Below, piece by piece: positions 9,279 through 18,140 of a DNA stretch of 64,000 nt (positions are counted from its first letter, which is position 1; the number at the start of each line of letters is the position of its first letter). Made by a program: the position numbers and the translations under genes. The DNA is from Candidatus Methylomirabilis lanthanidiphila. Its GTDB lineage: Bacteria; Methylomirabilota; Methylomirabilia; Methylomirabilales; Methylomirabilaceae. Location: NCBI GenBank assembly GCA_902196205.1, contig CABIKM010000011.1, forward strand, positions 62,001 to 126,000. The letters are read 5' to 3'. The notes beneath the pieces were generated by a model. The model had not been told where the DNA came from and ran no database searches. It saw only the letters and a program-made list of their open reading frames with translations.

Positions 9279-10493
9279 CTATACCGTTTCGAGCAGGTGA
9301 CCGAGTTTTGCGAACTTCGTTTGCAGGTAGACGCGATTCTCGGCGTTAGGATGAACCTCAATGGGTATCCGCTGCACTACGTGCAGACCGTATGCCTCGA
9401 GCCCGACGATCTTCCGCGGGTTGTTGGTGAGCAGCCGGATATTACACAACCCGAGGTCGGACAGGATCTGGGCCCCGATTCCATACTCTCTCAGATCGGC
9501 TTGAAACCCGAGCTTCACATTGGCCTCGACGGTATCCAGGCCGGCCTCCTGCAGCTCGTAGGCGCGCATCTTATTCGCCAGGCCGATGCCTCTGCCTTCC
9601 TGTCGAATGTAGAGAAACACCCCTTTCCCTTCCTTGGCAATCAACTCAAGCGACTTGTCCAACTGCGGGCCGCAGTCACACCGGAGTGAGCCGAAGACGT
9701 CGCCCGTAAGGCACTCCGAGTGAACCCGCACCAGCGTCTCGTCGACGGCGTTGAGCTCACCCAGAACTAAGGCCAGATGGTGTTTATTTTCAATCTGACT
9801 GTGATACAGGATCGCGGTGAATCGGCCGTATGTTGTCGGCAGTGTGGTCGTGGCGACGCGGCTGACAAGGCGCTCCCGTTTCAGGCGAAACTCGATCAGA
9901 CTCTTGACGGTAATCAGTTTCAAGTCGTGCTTGCATGCAAAGCGATACAGTTCAGGCGTCCTGGCCATCGCGCCGTCGTCCTGCATGATCTCGCAGATGA
10001 CCCCGGCAGGGTAGAGACCGGCCAAACGGGCGAGGTCGATAGCGGCTTCGGAATGACCTGCTCGTGTCAGGACCCCCCCATCTCGTCCGCGAAGCGGAAA
10101 GGTGTGCCCTGGACTGGTGAGATCATCAACTGTTGCGTTGGCATCGATGATGGTCTGGATGGTGATCGCCCGGTCGTAGGCCGAAATGCCGGTCGTCACC
10201 TTGTGTCTGGCATCGACGGACACGCAGAAGGCTGTCTCGTGAGGCGAGGTATTGTCGGTGACCATCGGCGGGATACGGAGCGCATCCAATCGTTCGCCGA
10301 TTACGGGCATACAGATCAGCCCGCGCCCCTGCGTGGCCATAAAGTTGATCGCCTCGGGCGTGACCTTTTCGGCGGCCATTGTAAGGTCGCCCTCGTTCTC
10401 CCGGCCCTCATCGTCAACGACAACCACCATCTTGCCGTCGCGAAGGTCCCGGATCGCCTCTTCGATAGAATGAAACTGAATCTGGTCTTCCAT
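9279..10493 (-). CDS. ribBA: Bifunctional DHBP synthase / GTP cyclohydrolase II
   Basis: Fusion of RibB (makes 3,4-dihydroxy-2-butanone 4-phosphate from ribulose 5-phosphate) and RibA (opens GTP to the pyrimidine precursor). RibB occupies about residues 1-205, with VVDDEGRENEGDLTMAAEKV and the GHTFPLRGRDGGVLTRAGHSEA region. RibA follows, with the zinc cysteines in ECLTGDVFGSLRCDCGPQL and RQEGRGIGLANKMRAY. The length of 404 aa is normal for the fusion. A GGGGGAGTCACT ribosome binding site precedes the ATG. Confidence 0.96.
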   Translation of the reverse strand: MEDQIQFHSIEEAIRDLRDGKMVVVVDDEGRENEGDLTMAAEKVTPEAINFMATQGRGLICMPVIGERLDALRIPPMVTDNTSPHETAFCVSVDARHKVTTGISAYDRAITIQTIIDANATVDDLTSPGHTFPLRGRDGGVLTRAGHSEAAIDLARLAGLYPAGVICEIMQDDGAMARTPELYRFACKHDLKLITVKSLIEFRLKRERLVSRVATTTLPTTYGRFTAILYHSQIENKHHLALVLGELNAVDETLVRVHSECLTGDVFGSLRCDCGPQLDKSLELIAKEGKGVFLYIRQEGRGIGLANKMRAYELQEAGLDTVEANVKLGFQADLREYGIGAQILSDLGLCNIRLLTNNPRKIVGLEAYGLHVVQRIPIEVHPNAENRVYLQTKFAKLGHLLETV

Positions 10494-10517
10494 AGTGACT
10501 CCCCCTCCGGAACCGGT

Positions 10518-11168
10518 CTAGCTGAACCCCAGCTCCTGGAGCCGCACTTCAGTCAGGGGCATCTTCTGCGTGAGAGGTCCAAGCCCCTCAAGATAGCGAA
10601 CAACGTACTTGCCAAGAAGGTCGGTTTCCAGGTTAACACGCCGCCCCACCTGCTTGTTGCCGAGTGTGGTGTGGTGATAGGTATGTTGAATGACGGCCAC
10701 CCCAAAGGACCGGTCATTCAGACGGCCTACCGTCAGACTGATGCCGTCCACTGCGACCGATCCTTTTTCCACCAATAACGGTCGCAGCGTCTCAGGGTAG
10801 GCAACCGAGAACCACCACATCCCCTCGGTCTCCCTGATCTCGTGGATGGTTCCGACCCCGTCGATGTGGCCGGTGACAAAGTGGCCCCCCAGTCGATCGG
10901 TCGGCCGGCAGGGCCGTTCCAGGTTCACGGGATCGCCGGCGTGGCGCTCTCCCAGTGTGGTGCGGGCCATGGTCTCCGCGGACAGATCGGCCTCGAACAG
11001 GGTAGGAGCCGTCCTCGTGACGGTAAGACAGGTCCCATCGACGGCAATGCTGTCTCCGATCACGAGCGAGGAGACGGTCTGTTGCCCTTTGATGGCGAGC
11101 TTCACCGCACCGCCTTCCAGGCGCACCCGTTGGATGTGACCTATCTCTTCGATCAAGCCGGTAAACAT
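10518..11168 (-). CDS. ribE: Riboflavin synthase alpha subunit
   Basis: Riboflavin synthase dismutates two lumazines to riboflavin and the pyrimidine precursor. It is 216 aa with two tandem lumazine-binding domains. Each begins with a MFTGLIEEIG-like or GGHFVTGHIDGVGTI-like block; AVDGTCLTV and AVDGISLTV are the duplicated motifs. It starts 9 bp after ribD stops, so the genes are coupled in the order ribD-ribE-ribBA-ribH. Confidence 0.95.
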   Translation of the reverse strand: MFTGLIEEIGHIQRVRLEGGAVKLAIKGQQTVSSLVIGDSIAVDGTCLTVTRTAPTLFEADLSAETMARTTLGERHAGDPVNLERPCRPTDRLGGHFVTGHIDGVGTIHEIRETEGMWWFSVAYPETLRPLLVEKGSVAVDGISLTVGRLNDRSFGVAVIQHTYHHTTLGNKQVGRRVNLETDLLGKYVVRYLEGLGPLTQKMPLTEVRLQELGFS

Positions 11169-11177
11169 TCTGTTGGC

Positions 11178-12299
11178 CTAACACGCGCCTTCGTGTGTCG
11201 GGCGGTATCCCTCAACCAGCAGGTCTTCCCCAAGCTGTTCGATGCGCAGGCGAGACAGCCGTTGGGCTTGACCAATCGATTCAATGCCTGCGCCACCGAG
11301 CAGACTGGGTGCGGTCTTGCCCCCGACGAACATCGGCGCCACAAACAGCAGGAACTTGTCGACGATCCGTTCTTCAATCGCGGAGGTAAAGATACCCTCT
11401 CCACCCTCAATCATCACGCTGGTGACGTCGCACTCGCCGAGACGTTTCAACAGGTGTTCCAAGCAGACCCGTCCATGGGAACCGCTGACCTCCAGTACCT
11501 TCAGCCCGCGACGTTCCAGGGCCCGAATTCGCTCGGCCGGCGTATCAGCGGCGACGGCAACCCAGGTTGCTGATCCGGAGCCGGACTGCAGTACCTGCGC
11601 ATCCAACGGAAGCGGACTGCGTCCATCCACAATCACTCGAATTGGGTCGCGCCCGCCCCCGGGAAGTCTGGTTGTCAGTCTGGGGTTGTCGCGACGAACT
11701 GTGCCGATCCCGACGATCACCGCGTCCACCTGGTCTCGCAGCGCGTGCACACGCTCGCGAGATCGTTCACCGGAGATCCACCGAGCGTCTCCGGTTCGAG
11801 TGGCAATCTTGCCGTCAAGGCTGACGGCTGCCTTCAGGATGACGAACGGCGTGCGGCAGGTAATGAATTTTGTAAAGGCCTCGTTGAGGCGCATCGCCTG
11901 TTCGGCAAAGAGCCCCAGTTCGGAAATCATAATCCCCGTGTCTCGCAGTGTCTGCGCGCCTTTGCCGGAGACGAGCGGGTTGGGGTCCATGATCGGTAGA
12001 ACCACCCGTCGGATGCCGGCCTGAACGATCAGATCGGTGCAGGGCGGCGTCCGACCGTAATGGCAACAGGGCTCGAGCGTGACATAAAGATCGGCGCCGC
12101 GCGCCGCGACAGCCGCCTCTTCCAACGCTATGACTTCGGCGTGTGGCTCGCCTGCGCGCGCATGATAGCCCTCTCCGACGATTCGGTCATGTTGTACGAC
12201 GACTGCGCCGACCATCGGGTTGGGGCTGGTGCGGCCGCGTCCTTTGACTGCAAGAGCCATGGCGCGTTGCATGAAGCGTACATCGTTAGGCGTGAACAT
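11178..12299 (-). CDS. ribD: Bifunctional diaminohydroxyphosphoribosylaminopyrimidine deaminase / reductase
   Basis: RibD carries out the deamination and side-chain reduction of the GTP-derived pyrimidine. The N-terminal deaminase has the zinc motif HAEVIALEEA plus the cysteines of TLEPCCHYGRTPPCTD. The C-terminal reductase contains KAAVSLDGKIAT and DAVIVGIGTVRRDNPRLT. The length of 373 aa is standard. It is the first gene of the rib operon. No FMN riboswitch consensus is visible in the roughly 100 bp leader, so control is probably at a plain promoter. Confidence 0.95.
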   Translation of the reverse strand: MFTPNDVRFMQRAMALAVKGRGRTSPNPMVGAVVVQHDRIVGEGYHARAGEPHAEVIALEEAAVAARGADLYVTLEPCCHYGRTPPCTDLIVQAGIRRVVLPIMDPNPLVSGKGAQTLRDTGIMISELGLFAEQAMRLNEAFTKFITCRTPFVILKAAVSLDGKIATRTGDARWISGERSRERVHALRDQVDAVIVGIGTVRRDNPRLTTRLPGGGRDPIRVIVDGRSPLPLDAQVLQSGSGSATWVAVAADTPAERIRALERRGLKVLEVSGSHGRVCLEHLLKRLGECDVTSVMIEGGEGIFTSAIEERIVDKFLLFVAPMFVGGKTAPSLLGGAGIESIGQAQRLSRLRIEQLGEDLLVEGYRPTHEGAC

Positions 12300-12347
12300 C
12301 CGACCTCACAGCAGGAACGCGGACTTTCTGAGGAAATATGTGTAGTT

Positions 12348-12377
12348 ACCGTAACACCGGGTGATACGGGGTGTCAA
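12348..12377 (-). promoter_or_regulatory. Possible promoter of the rib-nusB operon
   Basis: Reading the minus strand, a perfect TTGACA (plus-strand TGTCAA 12372-12377) is followed after 18 bp by TACGGT, a weak -10 matching three positions. It lies between ftsY and ribD and points toward ribD. The strong -35 and the position support it; the poor -10 keeps confidence low. Confidence 0.35.
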
Positions 12378-12401
12378 GCTGAAAACAGATCGGACGGCGG
12401 G

Positions 12402-13346
12402 TCAGGAGCTTGCGAATAGGGCGTCCGTAAAGGTTTCCGGGGCGAACGGCTGTAGATCATCAACACCCTCGCCCAGACCGACGTACGTAATTGGAAGCTT
12501 TAACTGATCGGCGATGGCGACCACAACGCCCCCTTTAGCGGTACCGTCCAGCTTGGTCAAGATCAGACTCGTGAGTCCCACGGCCTCGTGAAACGTCTTG
12601 GCCTGGACCAGCGCGTTCAGGCCGGAGGTGGCATCGAGAACCATGATCCGTTCGTGAGGCGCATCCGGCATCTGTCGTGAGACGACTCGCTGGATCTTCT
12701 TTAACTCTTCCATCAGGTTCCGTTTGGTGTGGAGGCGGCCGGCCGTATCGATCAGCAGGTGGCTTGCGCCGCGTGAGCAGGCGGCCTGCACCGCATCAAA
12801 TACGACGGCAGAGGGGTCGGCCCCGGCCTGGTGGCTGATGACGTCGGCGCCCACGCGTCGACCCCACAGCCCCAACTGTTCAATGGCGGCCGCTCGAAAG
12901 GTGTCAGCGGCCGCTAACACGACGCGCCCACCCTCGTTCGTGAGCCGATTGGCGAACTTGCCGATCGTCGTGGTCTTCCCGGACCCGTTGATGCCGAGGA
13001 AGAGGAAGACCTGCGGCCGGGTCGGATGGGCCACAGATGAAGGGGGCGGGGCGACCTTGCTGAGAATCTCAAGGATACCATGCTTGAGGGCGTCTTCAAC
13101 CTGATTCAGGTCGCCGAGATCACGCCGGCCGAGGCGTTGTTGGAGTGGAGCCGTCAGTTGCTGCGCCAGCGCCGGGCCGAAATCTGCGGCGATGAGCGCT
13201 TCTTCGAGCGCGTCCAGATCGGCGGCACTTGGGGCATTCGCGCCGAACAGCCGCCCGATGTGCCCCGCTAACCCCTGGCGGGTTCTGGCGAGACCGGCTA
13301 CGAACCGCCCGAAAAGGCCTTGACGTGGTGAGTCGTTGGTAGGCAT
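12402..13346 (-). CDS. ftsY: Signal recognition particle receptor FtsY
   Basis: SRP-receptor GTPase that docks ribosome-SRP complexes at the membrane. It is 314 aa, with an N-terminal helical domain (about residues 20-95) and an NG GTPase domain: P-loop GINGSGKTTTIGKFA, DTAGRLHTKRNLMEEL, TKLDGTAKGG and the closing GLGEGVDDLQPF. The acidic A domain of E. coli FtsY is essentially absent, as in many bacteria. It follows smc by about 25 bp, the widespread smc-ftsY pairing. Confidence 0.96.
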   Translation of the reverse strand: MPTNDSPRQGLFGRFVAGLARTRQGLAGHIGRLFGANAPSAADLDALEEALIAADFGPALAQQLTAPLQQRLGRRDLGDLNQVEDALKHGILEILSKVAPPPSSVAHPTRPQVFLFLGINGSGKTTTIGKFANRLTNEGGRVVLAAADTFRAAAIEQLGLWGRRVGADVISHQAGADPSAVVFDAVQAACSRGASHLLIDTAGRLHTKRNLMEELKKIQRVVSRQMPDAPHERIMVLDATSGLNALVQAKTFHEAVGLTSLILTKLDGTAKGGVVVAIADQLKLPITYVGLGEGVDDLQPFAPETFTDALFASS

Positions 13347-13371
13347 GCAGACCTTTCTGTCCGCGATCCTG

Positions 13372-16300
13372 TCAGGCGGTTCGGCTCATGCGGAGAGAGA
13401 GGAGCTTCGAGACGCCGTGCTCCTCCATAGTGACGCCGTACAGGAGGTCGGCGGCAGCCATTGTCCGTTTGTTGTGTGTGATAAGGAGGAACTGGGCGCT
13501 TGTCGCCATATCCCTCAACAGCGAGGCGAATCGTTCGGCATTGGCGTCGTCGAGGGGGGCATCGACCTCGTCCAGCAGGCAGAATGGGCTGGGACGAGTG
13601 TGGAACAGCGCGAACAGGAGCGCCAGAGCGGCGAGCGCCTTTTCGCCGCCTGACAGCAGATTCAGGGCGGCTCGTTTGCCGGGGATCCGCACTGTCATCT
13701 CTACCCCAGGCTCATCCTCGCCGTCTTGCGGTTCGGCCAGACTGAGAGACGCCTGACCGCTGGGGATGAGGCAACTCCAGAGTCGGTTCAGGTGGCCGGA
13801 CACCGTCTCGAGGGTTTCACTGAATCGCTGCTGAATCGTATGATTGATCTCAGAAATGGCGGTACGGAGCGACTGTGCAGATGATGAGAGATCGTCGGCC
13901 TGACCCGAGAGAAAGCGGTGGCGCTCAGCCAGCTCCTGATATTCCTCGAGGGCGGCCATGTTGACCGCCCCGAGTTCCGCAATTCTGGCGGTGAGATCTG
14001 CCAATTCATCGTTGGCCGCGTCGATTCCAAGGCCGCTGTTGGTGAGTCGCAGGACAACGGCCTCCAATTCAGGAGGACCCTCTTCTCTCAACGCCTCATC
14101 GAGGAGCAGGATCATATTGCGTAGTTCGGCGAGCCGGATCGCCGCGTCGCTTGAGGCTTGTTGTGTTTCGACCAGCGTGTGCTTCAACGTACGAAGCCGT
14201 TCGTCGCCGGCCTGGCGGGTTTCACTCAGCTCTCGGCGTCTTTCATCTTCCGCGATGACGAGTTGCTGCGCCGATTGCTCCGCCGCAATCAGCGACGTCA
14301 GATGCCCTTGAAGTTGTACGACGGCGGCCTCCATCTCTGCTTCGCGAACCTGCAGGTCGGCGACCTCAGCCGCAAGCGACTCCAACTCACCCCTCACCTG
14401 GCCGAGTTCTTCGATCGCTCTGGCCAGAACGCTGGCAAGAAGCTCCCGCTGGCCTTGGAGCGCAGTAAGCCGGACGCGATGTTCTCCCACCTCCCGAATG
14501 AGACGATCTCGCTCCTGCTGCTGAGCGGCCGCTTCGGCTTCCAGCTTCATGGTTTCACGCTGAGCGGCCTGCTCTCGATCCTCAAGCTCCGAGAGCGAGT
14601 TCTCCAGCGCCCTGATCTCGTCTGCAAGCACGCGAAGATCCGCCTCATGGCTCCCGGCTTCGTAGGTCAACACCTCAATCTGCTGCAAAAAGCGCCGACG
14701 CTCCGCACCCGTATGGGAAGAGGCCGTCTCCGCCTTGAGACGTTCGATCTCCAGTTCGTGGAGGCGCCGGTTCAGCAGCTCGAACGATTCCGCCAAATGG
14801 ACCGATCGGCGGCAGGATGCCTCCCATGAGGCTTCGACCACCTGCAGGTTGTCGTGCAGTTCCCGGGTACGATCTCGAAGCCTGGCGATTTCCCGCCGTC
14901 GCGGCAGGATATCGGAACCCCCTCCAGGGCCGCCCGCAATGATTCCCTTGCTGGTCACCAGTTCGCCGGTGAGTGTCGCAATTGCAAACGGGGAGGGGAG
15001 AACTGCGCTGAGCGCGAACGCATCCGACAACTCCCTGACGATGATCCCATCAACGAGGAGGGTTTCCACCAGCGGCCGATGATCGTCGGCGCAGCGGATC
15101 AGATCAAGCGCAAGCCCCTCGACTGAGGCGCCTGAGGAAGGAAGGATCTCGCGCAGCCGGGAGGTTGCCGCTCCGTTCTGAGAGCTGACCGCTGACCGCT
15201 GATCGCTGCTCGCTTCCGAGTGAAGGAGGAAGGTGGCGCGGCCCTGTCCTCGCTCAACGAGCAGTCGAATGGCCTCTTGGACGTCCTCGGTCCGCCGCAT
15301 CAGCAGCCCTTGCAAGGCCTCGCCGAGCAAGGTTTCGATTGCGCGCTCGTAGCGCGCCGGCACATCGAGTATATCGACCAGCGAGCCCTGCAGCCCCTCG
15401 ACACTCGTCCCGTCCTGGACCTGTTGGGTGAGAAGGTACCGATGGCCGTCGATGAATCCTTCAAAGCTCTGGCTCAGCTCGATGAGCGACGCCAGACGAC
15501 TACGGAGCTTGGCCGACTCATCCCGAAGCGCTTCCAGTTGAGGCTTCATGGTTTCCCGCGCAGTCTCTTCCTCCGCTGTCTGTTGCGCAAGGGTCTTGCG
15601 TTCTGCTTGCAGGAGTTCCAACCGTTCCATCGCCTGTTCGAGAACGACGCGCTGCGCCTCTTCCACCGGGGCGAGGTCGCGGTCCTGCTGCTCGATCCGA
15701 ACCTTGCGCTCGATCGCCAGATCGCGCTGCGTGCCGTACAGGCGCGCCCGCTCTCGGAGGCTGGTCAGGTGGTTGCGACGGTCTGCGAGGGCTGCCGCGT
15801 CCTGCACGAGACGTCGCCGCGTCGCCTCGATCTCTCGCGTCGCTGTCGCGATCGTCTCTTCCAGCGCCTGCAGTTCCGAGGACCTCAGATCAAGCTGCGT
15901 GCGGCCGGCATCAAGCTCGCCGGTCAGAAGCTGCTCCCGCTCTTTCGCCTCCGCCTCCTGCTGTGTCAAGGTCGTATGCCGGCTCTCCAGGTGCGTTGAG
16001 CGGTCTCGCCGCTCCTGTTTCCGACGCGCCGACTCGTTCAACATCTGTCGGACGTGGTTCAGCTCGGCTTCGTTGCGGGACAGCGCGCCCCTCAGTTCGT
16101 GCAGTCGTTCCTGCGCGGCCGCTCTCGTCTGCTCCTGCTCCAGCTCGCGGATCCGCATGGCCTCCTGTTCAGCCTCTACAGCAACGACCGCGGCTTGCGC
16201 CGAGTCCACCGCGTGCTGTGCAGCCAGGGCCGAATCCTGGAGCAGAACGAGCTGTTGCCGCAATTGCTGCAACTCGGAAAACTTGACAAAGCCCCGCAGC

Positions 16301-16971
16301 TCACATGCCCGGTCCTGATAGGCGCGATAGCGCTCCGCCTTGTTCGCTTGTCGTTTCAGGGAGTTCTTCTGGCGCTCCACCTCTCGGATGATATCGCTCA
16401 CCCGGAGGAGATTCTGCTCCGCCGCCTCCAATTTGGCGAGCGCAGCGCGCTTGCGGACCTTGTAGGTCATAATGCCGGCCGCTTCCTCAATCAGGAGTCG
16501 ACGCTCGACCGGCTTCGCGCCGACGATACTGCCGATGCTGCCTTGCTCGATCAAGGCATACGGTTCGCCCCCGAGCCCGGTATCCAAGAACAGATCGGTA
16601 ATATCGCGGAGCCGGCAGGGCACGTGGTTCAGGAGGTACTCGCTTTCACCGGAGCGGTACAAACGGCGGGTTACGGTAACCTCGTGGAATTCCGTCGGGA
16701 TATTGCCATAGTTATCGGTGAAGATCAGCGAGACCTCTGCCATACCAAGCGGCTTCCGGATGCTGTTCCCGGCAAAGATCAGGTCGTCCATGCGATCCCC
16801 GCGCAGCAGCTTCGCGCTCTGCTCGCCGAGGGCCCATCGGATCGCATCGGAAAGGTTGCTCTTACCGCAGCCGTTCGGACCGACAATTGCGGTCACGCCC
16901 GGCTCGAAGGTCACCTCGACCTTTTCCGCGAACGACTTGAAGCCGAATGCGGTTAATCGCGAAAGCCGCAT
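13372..16971 (-). CDS. smc: Chromosome segregation ATPase SMC
   Basis: Structural maintenance of chromosomes protein, 1199 aa, which loads on DNA with ScpA/ScpB and organises the chromosome. The N-terminal head has Walker A in GPNGCGKSNLSDAIRWALGEQ. Long coiled coils of Glu/Arg/Leu-rich sequence flank a hinge (about residues 500-690, with SFEGFIDGHRYLL and GGPGGGSDILPRRREI). The C-terminal head has the signature LNLLSGGEKALAALALLFA and Walker B CLLDEVDAPLDDAN. A short repetitive stretch (plus strand 15180-15217) encodes a Ser/Gln-rich patch in the hinge and looks like a microsatellite-type insertion. The gene lies between rnc and ftsY. Confidence 0.96.
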   Translation of the reverse strand: MRLSRLTAFGFKSFAEKVEVTFEPGVTAIVGPNGCGKSNLSDAIRWALGEQSAKLLRGDRMDDLIFAGNSIRKPLGMAEVSLIFTDNYGNIPTEFHEVTVTRRLYRSGESEYLLNHVPCRLRDITDLFLDTGLGGEPYALIEQGSIGSIVGAKPVERRLLIEEAAGIMTYKVRKRAALAKLEAAEQNLLRVSDIIREVERQKNSLKRQANKAERYRAYQDRACELRGFVKFSELQQLRQQLVLLQDSALAAQHAVDSAQAAVVAVEAEQEAMRIRELEQEQTRAAAQERLHELRGALSRNEAELNHVRQMLNESARRKQERRDRSTHLESRHTTLTQQEAEAKEREQLLTGELDAGRTQLDLRSSELQALEETIATATREIEATRRRLVQDAAALADRRNHLTSLRERARLYGTQRDLAIERKVRIEQQDRDLAPVEEAQRVVLEQAMERLELLQAERKTLAQQTAEEETARETMKPQLEALRDESAKLRSRLASLIELSQSFEGFIDGHRYLLTQQVQDGTSVEGLQGSLVDILDVPARYERAIETLLGEALQGLLMRRTEDVQEAIRLLVERGQGRATFLLHSEASSDQRSAVSSQNGAATSRLREILPSSGASVEGLALDLIRCADDHRPLVETLLVDGIIVRELSDAFALSAVLPSPFAIATLTGELVTSKGIIAGGPGGGSDILPRRREIARLRDRTRELHDNLQVVEASWEASCRRSVHLAESFELLNRRLHELEIERLKAETASSHTGAERRRFLQQIEVLTYEAGSHEADLRVLADEIRALENSLSELEDREQAAQRETMKLEAEAAAQQQERDRLIREVGEHRVRLTALQGQRELLASVLARAIEELGQVRGELESLAAEVADLQVREAEMEAAVVQLQGHLTSLIAAEQSAQQLVIAEDERRRELSETRQAGDERLRTLKHTLVETQQASSDAAIRLAELRNMILLLDEALREEGPPELEAVVLRLTNSGLGIDAANDELADLTARIAELGAVNMAALEEYQELAERHRFLSGQADDLSSSAQSLRTAISEINHTIQQRFSETLETVSGHLNRLWSCLIPSGQASLSLAEPQDGEDEPGVEMTVRIPGKRAALNLLSGGEKALAALALLFALFHTRPSPFCLLDEVDAPLDDANAERFASLLRDMATSAQFLLITHNKRTMAAADLLYGVTMEEHGVSKLLSLRMSRTA

Positions 16972-17067
16972 CGTCTGCTCCCACCATCACCCGGGATCAT
17001 CACCCGATTATCATGATCCACGCCGACACCTCTTCAATCCAACGCTAAAGGAGATAAGATGGTCGAC

Positions 17068-17097
17068 AACTTACCAGATCCAGTGTATCGCTGTCAA
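17068..17097 (-). promoter_or_regulatory. Possible promoter upstream of smc
   Basis: On the minus strand a perfect TTGACA (plus-strand TGTCAA 17092-17097) precedes TAAGTT by 18 bp. It lies in the 140 bp gap between rnc and smc and points to smc. The -10 is a poor match, so the site is tentative; smc-ftsY could also be read from upstream of rnc. Confidence 0.3.
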
Positions 17098-17111
17098 GGA
17101 AAATACAAGAA

Positions 17112-17852
17112 TCAGTAGTAAGACGGGTTATCGCTACTAGATGTTGTAGTTGATGTGTCTCGTAGCGATGTGAGGGCGTCTTGAGCCGCCGCCCGCTCAG
17201 CCTCTTGCCTGCTTCGCCCTGTTCCCTGCGCAATCGCTGACCGCCCGACGATGACCTCAACCTCGAACGTCGGAGCGTGAGCCGCGCCCTGCCGAGAAAT
17301 CAGACGATAACGGGGGGTGGAATGGAAGAGCGACTGGGCGAGTTGCTGTAGAGCGGTTTTTGGGTCGAGGATCGAGCTTTCCCCCTCAAGGGTTTTCTGG
17401 CAAGTGTCCCGCGCCAAATCGCGGATCGCGTCGGCGCCCCCGTCCAGGTAGATTGCGCCGATTACCGCCTCAAAACTACTTGAGAGGACTCTAATCTTTT
17501 GCCTCCCGCCCGTTGACTCTTCGCCATTGCTCAATACAAGCAACGGCGCGAGGCCGTGGAACTGCGCCATCTCAGCGAGCGCAGTAGCGTTCACGAGTCG
17601 GGCCCGCCGCCGGGTCAACTCGCCCTCAGAGGCCGACGGAAGCAGAGAGATGAGCGCGTCGCTCACGTACAGGCTCCAGACCGCGTCCCCCAGAAACTCA
17701 AGCCGCTGGTATCGCAGACGGACGTCTCCCTGCGAGGGATCAGTCGAGGAGGGGTGAGTGAGAGCCGCCTGAAGGAGCGCCGGATCTCGAAACCGATGAC
17801 CGCAGAGGAGGGGAGGAGGGGACGGTACGGCCGTCGGCGAAGATGTCATCAT
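17112..17852 (-). CDS. rnc: Ribonuclease III
   Basis: Double-strand RNA endonuclease of rRNA and mRNA processing, 246 aa. The nuclease domain has RLEFLGDAVWSLYVSDAL (acidic catalytic Glu/Asp of the signature) and FEAVIGAIYLDGG. A C-terminal double-strand RNA-binding domain follows (DPKTALQQLAQSLF through GTGRSRQEAERAAAQDAL). The N-terminus is Pro-rich and may vary by one codon because two ATGs are adjacent. The rnc-smc-ftsY order matches that often found downstream of fabF. Confidence 0.94.
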   Translation of the reverse strand: MMTSSPTAVPSPPPLLCGHRFRDPALLQAALTHPSSTDPSQGDVRLRYQRLEFLGDAVWSLYVSDALISLLPSASEGELTRRRARLVNATALAEMAQFHGLAPLLVLSNGEESTGGRQKIRVLSSSFEAVIGAIYLDGGADAIRDLARDTCQKTLEGESSILDPKTALQQLAQSLFHSTPRYRLISRQGAAHAPTFEVEVIVGRSAIAQGTGRSRQEAERAAAQDALTSLRDTSTTTSSSDNPSYY

Positions 17853-18075
17853 GGGCTACGGATAACATACTTGTATCGTCCCGTCAACACCGCGTCGCGA
17901 ATCGATAGGGAACGTCGCGCGCGGCGGTTCCGTGGCAGGCTGGAGAAATGAGCGAGCGGGGGTGATATTCATAAGCCCCGCACAGACAAGGCCATTCCTG
18001 CCCTGGCGCGGCGTCAATTACGTTGTGAAACCGCCCACTACGATAGAGAGGCGATGCGCCTCATTATGAGAACTT

Positions 18076-18093
18076 ATACGCCAAAAGGCGTAT
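18076..18093. promoter_or_regulatory. Perfect inverted repeat upstream of a LuxR-type gene
   Basis: ATACGCC-AAAA-GGCGTAT is a perfect 7-bp inverted repeat with a 4-bp spacer, 48 bp before the LuxR-type start codon. Position and symmetry suit an operator for a dimeric HTH protein, perhaps for autoregulation. No identical copy was found before the second paralogue, so this is inference. Confidence 0.4.
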
Positions 18094-18140
18094 TGACGCC
18101 GCCCACCCTATAGAGTAAGTGTACACAACAGGAGCGGGGG

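Noticed and set aside
9777-10778. Long plus-strand frame over ribBA and ribE
   Set aside because: It is antisense to two clearly conserved enzymes, shows no family pattern and has no ribosome binding site.
12300-12401. Possible FMN riboswitch before ribD
   Set aside because: The conserved RFN element blocks were not found in this 100-bp gap, which is also too short for leader plus riboswitch.
18091-18120. TTGACG...TATAGA as promoter of the first LuxR-type gene
   Set aside because: The spacing is only about 10 bp, far from the 16-18 bp needed.
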